From: Acephala macrosclerotiorum
Taxonomy: Eukaryota; Ascomycota; Leotiomycetes; Helotiales; Mollisiaceae
Length of the DNA stretch: 45,767 nt
Assembly: GCA_014904845.1 (NCBI GenBank)
Contig: MU119564.1
Span: forward strand, 1-45,767
Direction: 5' to 3'
The position numbers and the translations under genes were made by a program. The notes under the pieces are model-generated. The model was not told where the DNA came from. It saw nothing but the letters and a program-made list of their open reading frames with translations, and did not search any database. This document shows positions 37,769-45,767 of the stretch, one piece after another; position 1 is the stretch's first letter, and each line of letters starts with the position of its first letter.

Positions 37769-38709
37769 ATGATCAAAACATTCGTCATCTTCGGAGCAAC
37801 AGGCCAACAAGGCGGCTCAATCATCAAGCACGTCCTCGCAGACCCCTCTCTCTCTCCAAAACTTACAAAATCCGCGCCGTCACACGTGACACCACAAAAC
37901 CCGCTGCCCAAGCCCTATCTTCCCAAGGTGTCGAGCTCGTCCAAGGAGACGCAGACGACGCTTCCACCCTCGGACCCATCTTGAAAAATGCACACACAGT
38001 CTTCTCCCTCACAACCACAACCTACGACTCCCAATGCTACACCCGCGAACTCACCCAAGGAAAGGCCATCGCCGACGCCTGTGTCGCCGCCAACGTCCAA
38101 TACCTAATCTTCTCCTCATTACCACACTGTCCCTCCATCTCTTCCGGAAAATACAAAGGTGTGGAAAGCTTTGATGCAAAAGCCGACGTTGAGACGTATA
38201 TTCGCGGGTTGCCAATAAAGAGCGCGTTTTTCATGCCAGGGAGCTTCATGCAGAACTTTCACACGAGAGTGATGCAGCCGGTTCCGATGGGTGATGGGGT
38301 GTGGGGGATTTTCAATGTTGTGAGTCCAGAGACTTTACTACCGTTGATTGATACTGGAGATGATACGGGGAAATACATCGGTGCTGTTCTTGCTGAGCCG
38401 GAGAAGTTCGAGGGGAAGAGTTTGTGTGCTAGTACGGAGGTGAGAACGATGGATGATATTTGTGAGACGATTAGTAGGATGAGTGGGAAGACTATGGTGT
38501 ATAAACAGTTGCCTGAGAGTGTTTTCAGGGGTTTTATGCCGAATGAGGTACAGGCGGAGAATATTGTGCAGATGATGTTGTACATTCAGGATTTTGGGTA
38601 TTATGGGAAAGACTTTGTTGAGAAGGTTGCAGAGACGGGAGAGATGGTGGGGGCGAAGTTGACGACGCTGGAGGAGTATTTGGAGAAGCATCCTTTGGTT
38701 TTGCAGTAG
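37769..38709 (+). pseudogene. NmrA-like NAD(P)-binding protein with a 2-bp frameshift
   Basis: Members of this family are Rossmann-fold proteins that bind NAD(P) and act as redox sensors or atypical reductases in the cytoplasm or nucleus. The ATG at 37,769 has a good context (CCACCATGA) and is followed by IKTFVIFGATGQQGGSII, with the dinucleotide motif GATGQQGG. The frame then runs out of register at a CT run (37,846-37,856). The rest of the protein (about 285 codons, to the TAG at 38,707-38,709) continues in another frame, with no GT-AG intron to link them. Removing two bases of the CT run would give about 312 residues, a normal length for the family. The downstream frame contains family-like segments such as VQGDADD, FSLTT and FFMPGSFMQNF. 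Downstream codons look intact with no other stops, so this is a very recent break or an assembly error. Confidence 0.82.
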
Positions 38710-39031
38710 ATAAGTCAGGGAAGTTTTGGAGAGTGACAATCCATCGAATCAATCAACTCAGAAACACGATTCTTTCACGGATTTTCCAAATGGAACAATA
38801 TTCGTTATTAAAGAGGGAGTTTTGATGCGCGCTACGCTGTGACCAAAGCAGAAGTCAGGTAAGTATGAGGATCAGACTCGAATCTGTCGCAACTTACGCG
38901 CAACTAGGCATTGTTGGATAGATCATCATACATTACTCATGTCTCATTACTATCATTCAACTTTTCCTAGCCCGCTATGCGCAACATGGAAACTCATATC
39001 ATACAAACATCCCAGCCTACCACTCACCACC
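38710..39031. other. Convergent intergenic region (3' ends)
   Basis: 322 bases between the stop of the NmrA-like gene and the stop of the permease gene, which point toward each other. It should hold both 3' untranslated regions and polyadenylation sites. ATTCGTTATTAAAG near 38,800 is an AT-rich candidate, but no certain signal can be named. Confidence 0.5.
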
Positions 39032-41019
39032 TCACCGCCAAGGAAACTCCAACCCTCTAACAACCGGCTTCAACTTTTCGGGCACCAACCAAAGCGGATC
39101 ATCCCGAACCACCATATCAGGATGCTCCCTCGCCCAAACAATATAATCCCCCTCATTCCACGCATCCGTAAAATCAACATCATTTCCCGGTCTCAGATTC
39201 GCAACCTTCGTTCCTGGACCCCACTCAATCCTCACGTTCTCGAATTTTAATATCGACTTTCGAGAGAAAGTGATACCGTGGATTTCGGTTCCTTTGAAGA
39301 ATTTGAAGCCGAGGTAGACAAGACCGACGAGAGGGAACGACATGAAGGAGAGGAAGAATGCTTGGGCGCGGTGGCTGGCAGACATGGTTTGGTAGCCTAT
39401 GGGCTTGAGGGCAGTGATGAATTGGATGATGATAATGAAGACACAGCAGCATAGTCCTGTCCATGATCCGATGATGCCAAGGGGGGATTGGTAGGGCAAG
39501 GTATCAAGATGTTTCTCGTGGAGCTTGAGTGCCTGTCTGAATCGAAGATGTGTAACGCAAATGGACGTCCAGGAAATGATCACTGAAAGACCACATGTTG
39601 AGAGAAGCCATGCGAAGACTGTGTTCTGGTCTTTGAGCTCAGATAAGTAGGCTAAGAGTCCGAAAGCGAAGGCGAGATAGAAGCAGCGAAGTGGTCGGCC
39701 TTGAGTATCGATGTAAGCGAAAGCTTTCGGAGCCAGTCCCGCATTCGCCATCGCGTTGAGAACTCGGGACGATCCGTATACCGAGCTATTCGCCACAGAG
39801 AGGACGGTGACGAGGATGACGCTGTTCAAGATTGATGGGAGAACCGGCACGCCGGCGTTCTTGATAGCGATGACAAAGGGTGAGGCCGCTGAATCAAAAT
39901 GCTCGTCCCTCAACAATTTCGGGTCAGTGTATGGGACGAGCAATCCGACGACAAATATCGAAGCAATGTAGAACTATGTGAGATATTAGCAGAGCCACCG
40001 CGCCTACGAGGAAATTAACTCACCAGACCAATACGCCAAAACACTTTTCTGATGGCTTTTGGGAGGTCTCTCTTCGGATTCTCCTGCTCTGCTGCTGTCA
40101 AACCCACCATTTCACTGCCCGAATAGGCAAAAGCGGCTGTGACTACAACACTGCAGAATCCGTACCACCCGTTCTGCGCAGCTCCAGGATCGTACCAAGT
40201 ATGTACACCCTTGGGATTTCCGCCAAATCCTAGACCAACGTCAAGGAGAATGCCGAATATCCTGAAAGGATGTTAGCCTTTGGTAAATTTTAAAGGAAGC
40301 GAATCGAAAGCTTACATGAATCCCAAAATCGCAGCCACTTTAACGATGCTCAGGGTAGCTTCAACATTTGCAAACCCCTTGACACCGAAGATGTTGATCG
40401 TGACAATTCCAACCAGGAATATAGTGACCCATACAGAGTGATGTATTGGCTGGCTCCAATATGAAAGGGTGATCGAAGCAGCGACGAGCTCAAGAGGAAG
40501 TGTAATCAGCCATTGAAGAGTGTAACTACAATTTGTTAGACTTCGTGCAACTCTATGGACTACAACTTACTTCCACCCCATCGCTGCCCCCCAAGCTTCA
40601 TCAGTATACATCATGGCGTGCTCAAAGAAACCTCCTGGAACAGGAAACAGTGTCGCCATCTCGCCAAGAGCAAATACGGTTGGACATAGAGTGAAGCCGA
40701 CAAATGTGAATGCTCCTAGCAAAGGTATCGGCCCCGCATTGGCCAGTCCCAGACCAGAACCAACGAAGAGACCCGTTCCTATTGCCCCTCCAAGAGCGAT
40801 CAATTGAGAATGGTAAGCTTTCAAGCTCTTGTCGAGTGCAAGTGTGAGCTCGGCTTCAGGATCAGAGCTCAGTGGGTGCCGGTTGAAGCTTTCCAAAAAT
40901 CGTGCAATTGGAGAGGGTTTTTTGATATCCCGGTCGACGCTGGTACAGGGCGATGCCATTTCATAGGCTTTAGGATCTTGCTCTGGCGGCTGGCGAAAGG
41001 CCATTGTTGGGTGGGACAT
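39032..41019 (-). CDS. Amino acid permease (YAT/APC family), 612 aa, four exons
   Basis: A plasma-membrane amino acid/proton symporter of the yeast amino acid transporter family. Which amino acid it carries cannot be told. Exons: 41019-40571, 40525-40316, 40261-40024 and 39973-39032, with introns of 45, 54 and 50 bp (donors GTAAGT, GTAAGC, GTGAGT). The sum is 1,839 bases, in frame. The N-terminal tail of about 70 residues is hydrophilic. The first membrane segment carries the APC signature GGAIGTGLFVGSG (about 77-89). Later parts carry the family's FAYSGSEMVGLTAAEQENP and the following LPKAIRKVFWRI. About 12 membrane segments are expected and the hydrophobic pattern fits. The C-terminal tail is charged and contains NEGDYIVW. 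Start: ATG at 41,019; an upstream in-frame frame is not supported. It diverges from the retropepsin-like gene, with 841 bp between starts. Confidence 0.92.
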
Positions 41020-41860
41020 TATGACGGTGGCAGAAGCTCCCAGATCCTGTATCGACCGGGAACAATGCTAAGAAAATATCTGAAGACATGGGATGAGGCT
41101 GGATTATACGGTAACGAGAAATCAGGACTGAAGAGAAAGGCTGAGCAAAGGTAGGACGAAATGTGGAAGTGTGGGGGAGTAATGAATCATATGCGCCGAG
41201 ACTGAGAAATATATGCATTGGTACGGCAGGGCTCGCTGAAGCCCCCGGGCTGGCTCGAAATCAGATGCAGCTCACCGACATTGTCAAACGTGATTTGTTC
41301 ATGGCGTTTATCGTAATCTGAAAAAGTGAGGCCACGGGGCTTGAACGCCCTGTTCATACCGCAGGCGCAGCAAAATCGATAAATGTTTTGCCGATTTCGG
41401 TAGCATAAGGTTAAATGTCGTAGCCTAGACCACACATTCCCTGGCTGATCACAATTGCTCGCCAGATTCGGTGACGCGGGCTACCGGGCAGCCAATGATG
41501 TTGGGACGAACATGCTGGAGCAAATGACGAGTCTGGTCGCTGAGGCTCAAGTGCAGCACAAGAGCACAAGAGCACACACGAGCTCGCCAACCTTCAAGCC
41601 CCTGCTCGGCACGAACCAGCTTATCGCCGGCGAACGATAGCGACAGGGCATCATTCATGCTAAGCCCCGCTGAACGATCTCATCCCCAGCATCAGCACAG
41701 CCTAGGGAGCCCTGTAATTTTAGATCTGTCTTGATCGGTCACAACGCTTCTGAAAGATAGGACCTCCATACACGCGACAGATGTGATCAACACCTACATC
41801 TTATCCTCTTCCATATGTGAACGAATCCACAAGATACCTTCGAATCTGGGACGGCTCGCG
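41020..41860. promoter_or_regulatory. Divergent promoter region, permease and retropepsin-like gene
   Basis: Shared 841-bp region between two divergent start codons. GATA-type motifs are present: GATAAA at about 41,375 (plus), GATAAG on the minus strand near 41,619 (seen as CTTATC), and another CTTATC near 41,800. GATA factors such as AreA commonly control fungal permease genes, but a motif this short is expected by chance. A short CA/AG-rich tandem (agagcacaagagcacacacg) lies at about 41,561-41,580. Short frames here (for example 41,455-41,640) are not convincing genes. Confidence 0.35.
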
Positions 41861-43514
41861 ATGCAGGGTTATGCGCATGTGTTGAGCATTCGGAGGAAGA
41901 AACCTAGCCACGATCAAGCAGTGCCTAACAGTGGGCTCGAGAAAGGGGACACTGCCAACGGAAACACAAATTATGGTTGTCGAGCGTTTCCGAAGGAAAC
42001 GCAAAGCGAGTCGAATATTCAGGTGGGAACAGGCAATCTAGCGGGTAGCAGCCGCTCCTCATCTTACCCAAACAGCTCGAGTTCGGGATCATACAGCAGC
42101 TCCATTCAGGCGCCTGTTCGAACAGTGTCGGATCAATATGGACAGCCCTCTTACACGCCATACCTCTCACCCAACGGTCCAGATGCTTCCGCAGAATACG
42201 CAGAGCCTCAAACCTTCGAGGACAGCAGCGGTTACTATGGGCAGGAAGTGAGGAGTGCTGCAGATCCGGTGCCGATTACAAATCGAGATTCCACGAGAGA
42301 TCGCATGCTATCGAGATCGATGAATTGGAGACGACCTACAGATCCCAGGGTGCAGGTACAACAGACTCAAGGGAGTAGGGAGAAAGGCACGAGAGACAGT
42401 TGTGTCGTCGATGACCAGACATCATCTAGACATATGGAAGTGGCGGACGGAAGACGGCAGACGCTGGGGTATTTAGGAAGCGCCGTGCGGAATGACTGGG
42501 TGGCATCTCGGGATAATCCAGACCAAGGCGTGGCATGTTCAGACTGGGACTTCCCTCAAGAAGCTCAGACTACTGCTCCACATCGACACTCAGTCCAGCA
42601 GATCGTGTCACCGAGGGACAGCAGGTTCATCAACGAGCTGGAACGACTCTGGGATGACGGGGGAGCAGGGTGGCATGGGAACCAAGTACGGGACGACATG
42701 ACAAACAAATCAAGAGACGAAAGATATTGCCAGGATCCTGTCGATTTCCAAGAAGGCCAGGTTGAAGAATATGAGGATCCCAGGCCGCGAAATCTTCCAG
42801 GGTTGGATGAAAGTGACGAAGACGACCCCTCGTCGGAAAGTGTGTGTATAACCTTCAACTCTGCAGGTCCCTTAGCTGACATTGGGTTAGGCTCGTGCTT
42901 TTCTGTGGGATGTATATGTACGATGGGACGACCCGAACTCCAACCGAGCGTCATTCATAACTGAGTCGTGTACTCTCCTACTAGATTCGGGATGTGAGAA
43001 GTCGAATTGGGTGGCAGAGAGAATAGTTAAGAGACTACGTGCTCAGACGTATCCAGTGTCCCACATTGCCAACTTCTTAGGGTTCAATGGCCAGCCCATG
43101 TTTTCTTCTTCCCAGACGATCCTGGCCTTCCAGCACAAAAATGGAGGCGAGGCTCAACGAGCAGTTTTCTTTGTAGCATCGGGCGAAGGACTGCCATTCG
43201 AAATGGTGTTGGGAGTCACAGACTGCCTCAAATTTGGGTACTTGACCAAGCCGAAGCCGCCTGCATTCTGCGGCGGTCTGGCAGCTCCGAAGATGTCGAA
43301 AGGTATGAATCCCTATTCGATTCGCGGTTTAAGACGACCATATTGATATCTCGCAGCGGAAAAGAAGGAACAGGAAGAGCGTGATGCTTTGCAAGCGCAA
43401 AAGAAGAAAGACCAGAGAGACAAACACAGGCAGTTGACGAGGAAGAAAGTAAGCAGCGAAGTGCAGAATCAGAACCAGAACAAGGAGTCGTCGGGAAGAA
43501 GGCCAACGGGTTGA
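41861..43514 (+). CDS. Protein with retropepsin-like domain, 516 aa, three exons
   Basis: Function unknown. Exons: 41861-42841, 42891-43302 and 43357-43514; introns of 49 and 54 bp (GTGTGT...TAG with a CTGAC branch site, and GTATGA...CAG). The coding length closes in frame. Residues 1-327 are Ser, Gly, Gln and charged-residue rich and probably disordered. Residues 328-460 contain LLLDSGC (Asp 359-Ser-Gly), then hydrophobic strands and FEMVLGVTDCL. This is the D-(S/T)-G plus 'LG' layout of retroviral-type aspartic proteases. The last 52 residues are a charged, coiled-coil-like Lys/Glu/Gln tail. There is no reverse transcriptase, integrase or LTR nearby, and the gene has introns, so it looks like a host gene. 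Start: an upstream in-frame GTG (41,783) was rejected in favour of the first ATG. Catalytic activity is inferred from the motif only. Confidence 0.72.
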
Positions 43515-43748
43515 CATGTAACAATATGAACATGAAGAGGAAGAACGGAAGACGTGAGGATGGAGAAGTTGTGGTTATTTGCAGGTTATTTTAGCGCTGA
43601 CCAGTAGTTGGGCTAATTACGTACTTGGATGGTGCTTTCTGGCGTTTGGGCGGCCTTGATACCCTGTAACTTAGCGACCAAAATATTTACAACTTTACAA
43701 CATAATTTTGTCTCCAACATTCCGACTTCCCTTCCCGTCCCTAACCCT
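43515..43748. other. Convergent intergenic region (3' ends)
   Basis: 234 bases between the stop of the retropepsin-like gene and the stop of the DUF6594 gene, which point toward each other. It presumably holds both 3' ends. No clear signal was seen. Confidence 0.45.
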
Positions 43749-44833
43749 TTACGCTGGTGGACCTGTACTCCCTACGAAGACGACCTGCACTGCAACGAAT
43801 CTGCCAATATCTGTCAGCTTCCCGCGAGCACCGTAATTCAAGGGCAAGGGAACTCTCACGCAGCTGTTCCAGCGAACACTTCCACCTTCCTCGCATTGGT
43901 AGCCAGCACCAAGACCAACGAGAACACAGTCGTGAACGCTGCGATGATTCCTAGTCGGACTATCGTACTCTTGACGAAATACAAAGCCATTATGCCGCCA
44001 ATAAGAAGAGCAGAGGAGATGAGGGAGCTGAGAATGTTGGCGATACGACGAATGCTGCGGTCTCGATACTCGAAGTATTGATCCTCCGTACTCCGCGGCT
44101 TCTTGAAACGATACCCTATACAATGGTGCCACCAAAGATATGCTCTGCGAAGGAAGAAGGTGCTCAACGGGTCTTCAGCTTTCCGCGCTTTCAATGCGAC
44201 GAGATCAGATGGTCTTGAGGTCTTCCACAAGTCACTATCTTCTCCTACCAGCGGATAGTCGCCCATATTCTTGTCTTTGAACCATCTCCGGAGGAACTCG
44301 ACATCACATTTATTCGGCGAGTCCTGATCCATCATCTCTTTATGTCGAAGTACTGCTTCATCTAGGACATCGTCAGGCGGAATTCTTCAACCATTTGGGG
44401 ACGTCGAACTGTATTCTTTCAGCTTTTTTCGTGTCTTCAATATAATCTCCCATGTTTTGCTGTCGTCCGACTCGGCCAAGAAACGCCAGTCTCGAGTCGA
44501 TTCCAATCTCATGTTCAGTTCAGATTCTGGTCTCGAAGAATGTCTCGACACATGCGATACAACTCCCTTTTCCATATCATGCTCTGAATTGTTGGTTTGC
44601 ACAATTTCGATCTCGTCTTGGCTTTCAAACGAGCTCTCATCATTCGTTGTATTGTTTCGGAACTCGAGGTCCTCTCTCATACTCTCTCTCAGTTCTTGTT
44701 CCAGGTGAACAAGCTCAGCTTGAAGATATAAAATATTCAGCGTGTTGAGGAAGTCGAAGCGCTGAAATGCCGCAACTTCAGTATGTTTCGTCATCAACCC
44801 AGCGACCTTTTCATATCCTCCCAGGGTCGTCAT
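43749..44833 (-). CDS. DUF6594-family membrane protein, 325 aa, three exons
   Basis: A fungal membrane protein of unknown function. Exons: 44833-44410, 44361-43860 and 43800-43749 (978 bases, in frame). Introns: 48 bp (44,362-44,409, donor GTTCGA, branch CTGAC, acceptor TAG) and 59 bp (43,801-43,859, donor GTGAGA, branch CTGAC, acceptor CAG). The start reads GGYEKVAGLM, then AAFQRFDFLNTLNILYLQAEL, which is the family's N-terminal cytosolic helix pattern. A phosphorylatable Ser/Glu-rich loop follows at about 60-110, then W-x-x-x-L-x-x-R-x-K-L-K-E-Y near 127-140. The C-terminal third has three membrane segments: about 249-271 with IGGIMALYFVKS, 275-296 with LVLVLATNARKVEVF after it, and 302-322. 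Without the first intron a TGA stops the protein at residue 148; the splice also restores the family's K-E-Y-(N/D)-E-A junction. Confidence 0.88.
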
Positions 44834-45411
44834 TGTTGTTTGAATTAGTGTTGAATATCGAGATCTTGCTTCGAAGTGTGATTACAAGATTGGGATGCAT
44901 CGTGCTTCATGAGGGGCATTGATTCAGCCTCAGCCTCGCAAGAGGTGCGCCCACCTTCCAAAACTGGCAGCACAGCCATGAACGAGGCGTTTTTGTGTCA
45001 CTCCGCATTTACGCCTTTCATTCGACAGCGTCTTTCTTTCCCGTCCTGAAACGAGGGATGTCGAAATATAATACATACAAAGTATGCCCAAGGTAATCCT
45101 GATTTGGACAAAGCGAAAATTCGCCTTCCTTCATCGCATTCCAAGCCATCATTGAAAGCCTCGATTCAAATGGTGCATGCTGCACTTTTTCTGCATTCAT
45201 TTCAATGCCTGTACGCGACTGGGTAGTATTGCCATGGATGCCAAGCAGCAGGCTCCCAAAGACCGCAAATTTGCATATTCTGCCTCGAGTTTATAAAGGC
45301 AGTCTGTTGTCTCAGACATGATCCTTGTGTAGTATATACACGTGGAGAAACATTTTATCATGATGTCGCCTTCGAAGCAGATATGGCTCATAGCCCCCTA
45401 CTCCTAACCTA
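44834..45411. other. Upstream region of the DUF6594 gene, nothing else supported
   Basis: 578 bases of normal composition, including the probable promoter of the minus-strand DUF6594 gene. Two short minus-strand frames (45,018-45,200 and 45,197-45,391) overlap here but have no recognised domain. Confidence 0.45.
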
Positions 45412-45767
45412 CAGTGCCACGTCAAGAGTCTGAGCCATAAGCGAAAACCCCACCAAAAATGGCCATTTTGCCTCCTTTTCTAAGACTAATATCTTTAGAA
45501 CCACAACATGTGTAAATATAATAATTGCATCGCTAAACAGGCTTTAAAGAGTTATTTCTCGTCTCTAAAGGGATTCTAAGCCGTGGGTATAGCGCTCGCA
45601 TGCCGAGCGGTCGAATAAGAAGTGTCTAAAATAACCGAAAAACGGCCAATTTAACGTGTAAAATCTAGTCGCTCGCGCTTTAGCATTTTAAAACAATTAT
45701 TACTCGAGAACATTTATTATAAAACAAAATTCAAAGAGACAGAAAAATTTCTTATGTTCGAAAGTAT
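45412..45767. mobile_element. Possible left end of a transposon running off the window
   Basis: Begins CAGTGCCACGTCAAGAGTC directly after TA (45,410-45,411). CAGTG after TA is typical of Tc1/mariner ends, and CAG(T/G)G also of hAT ends. A perfect 14-bp palindrome AAAATGGCCATTTT lies at 45,456-45,469. Toward the edge the sequence becomes AT-rich and its remaining C and G shift toward CpG, like RIP-affected DNA. The matching other end and any transposase would lie outside the window. Confidence 0.35.

Noticed and set aside
41783..41860. Upstream extension of the retropepsin-like protein
   Set aside because: The frame opens with GTG; the first ATG in frame is at 41,861.
44384..44386. In-frame TGA in the DUF6594 gene taken as a nonsense mutation
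   Set aside because: A 48-bp intron with a CTGAC branch site and a TAG acceptor removes it and restores both frame and family sequence, so an intact gene is more likely.

Overview
The window looks like a filamentous ascomycete (Pezizomycotina) chromosome, with a sharp change of base composition at about 30.39 kb. The evidence is genes split by short introns (45-75 bp) with mostly normal GT-AG ends and CTRAY-like branch sites, fungal protein families (NmrA-like, yeast-type amino acid permease, DUF6594), and a long extremely AT-rich repeat block of the kind made by repeat-induced point mutation (RIP). A helotialean/leotiomycete is a guess; the sequence does not fix the genus.

From 1 to about 30,390 there is no intact gene. 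The block is a nest of mutated repeats. An older repeat family ('family A', LTR-like ends) is present as two forward copies (742-13,765, interrupted; 14,622-20,470) followed by two reverse copies (about 20,480-25,008 and 25,010-30,310). A second family ('R2', about 1.3 kb, with a hairpin head and an internal array of about 185-bp tandem units) is inserted in family A at three different places. A Ty1/copia-type retrotransposon (5,245-11,540) is inserted in one R2 copy. It has two 229-bp LTRs, a 5-bp target duplication and recognisable gag, protease/integrase and reverse transcriptase/RNase H remnants, all full of stops. A third small repeat ('R3', about 0.8 kb) sits at 29.3-30.1 kb. Surviving C and G bases in this block lie mostly in CpG, so the mutation process seems to have spared CpG.

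From 30,390 to the end, base composition is normal and five genes can be modelled. They are a HerA/FtsK-like P-loop ATPase (minus, six exons), an NmrA-like NAD(P)-binding protein with a 2-bp frameshift in a CT run (plus), an amino acid permease (minus, four exons), a protein with a retropepsin-like domain but no other retroelement domain (plus, three exons), and a DUF6594 membrane protein (minus, three exons). Each of the four intact models closes in frame over all exons. The genes show no obvious shared pathway. NmrA and permease converge, permease and retropepsin-like gene diverge from an 841-bp region, and retropepsin-like and DUF6594 genes converge. The right edge (from about 45,412) may be the start of another transposon whose body lies outside the window.

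No clearly new defence or metabolic system was found. The most unusual things are the CpG-sparing mutation pattern, the LTR islands that escaped mutation, the R2 repeat and the stand-alone retropepsin-like gene.
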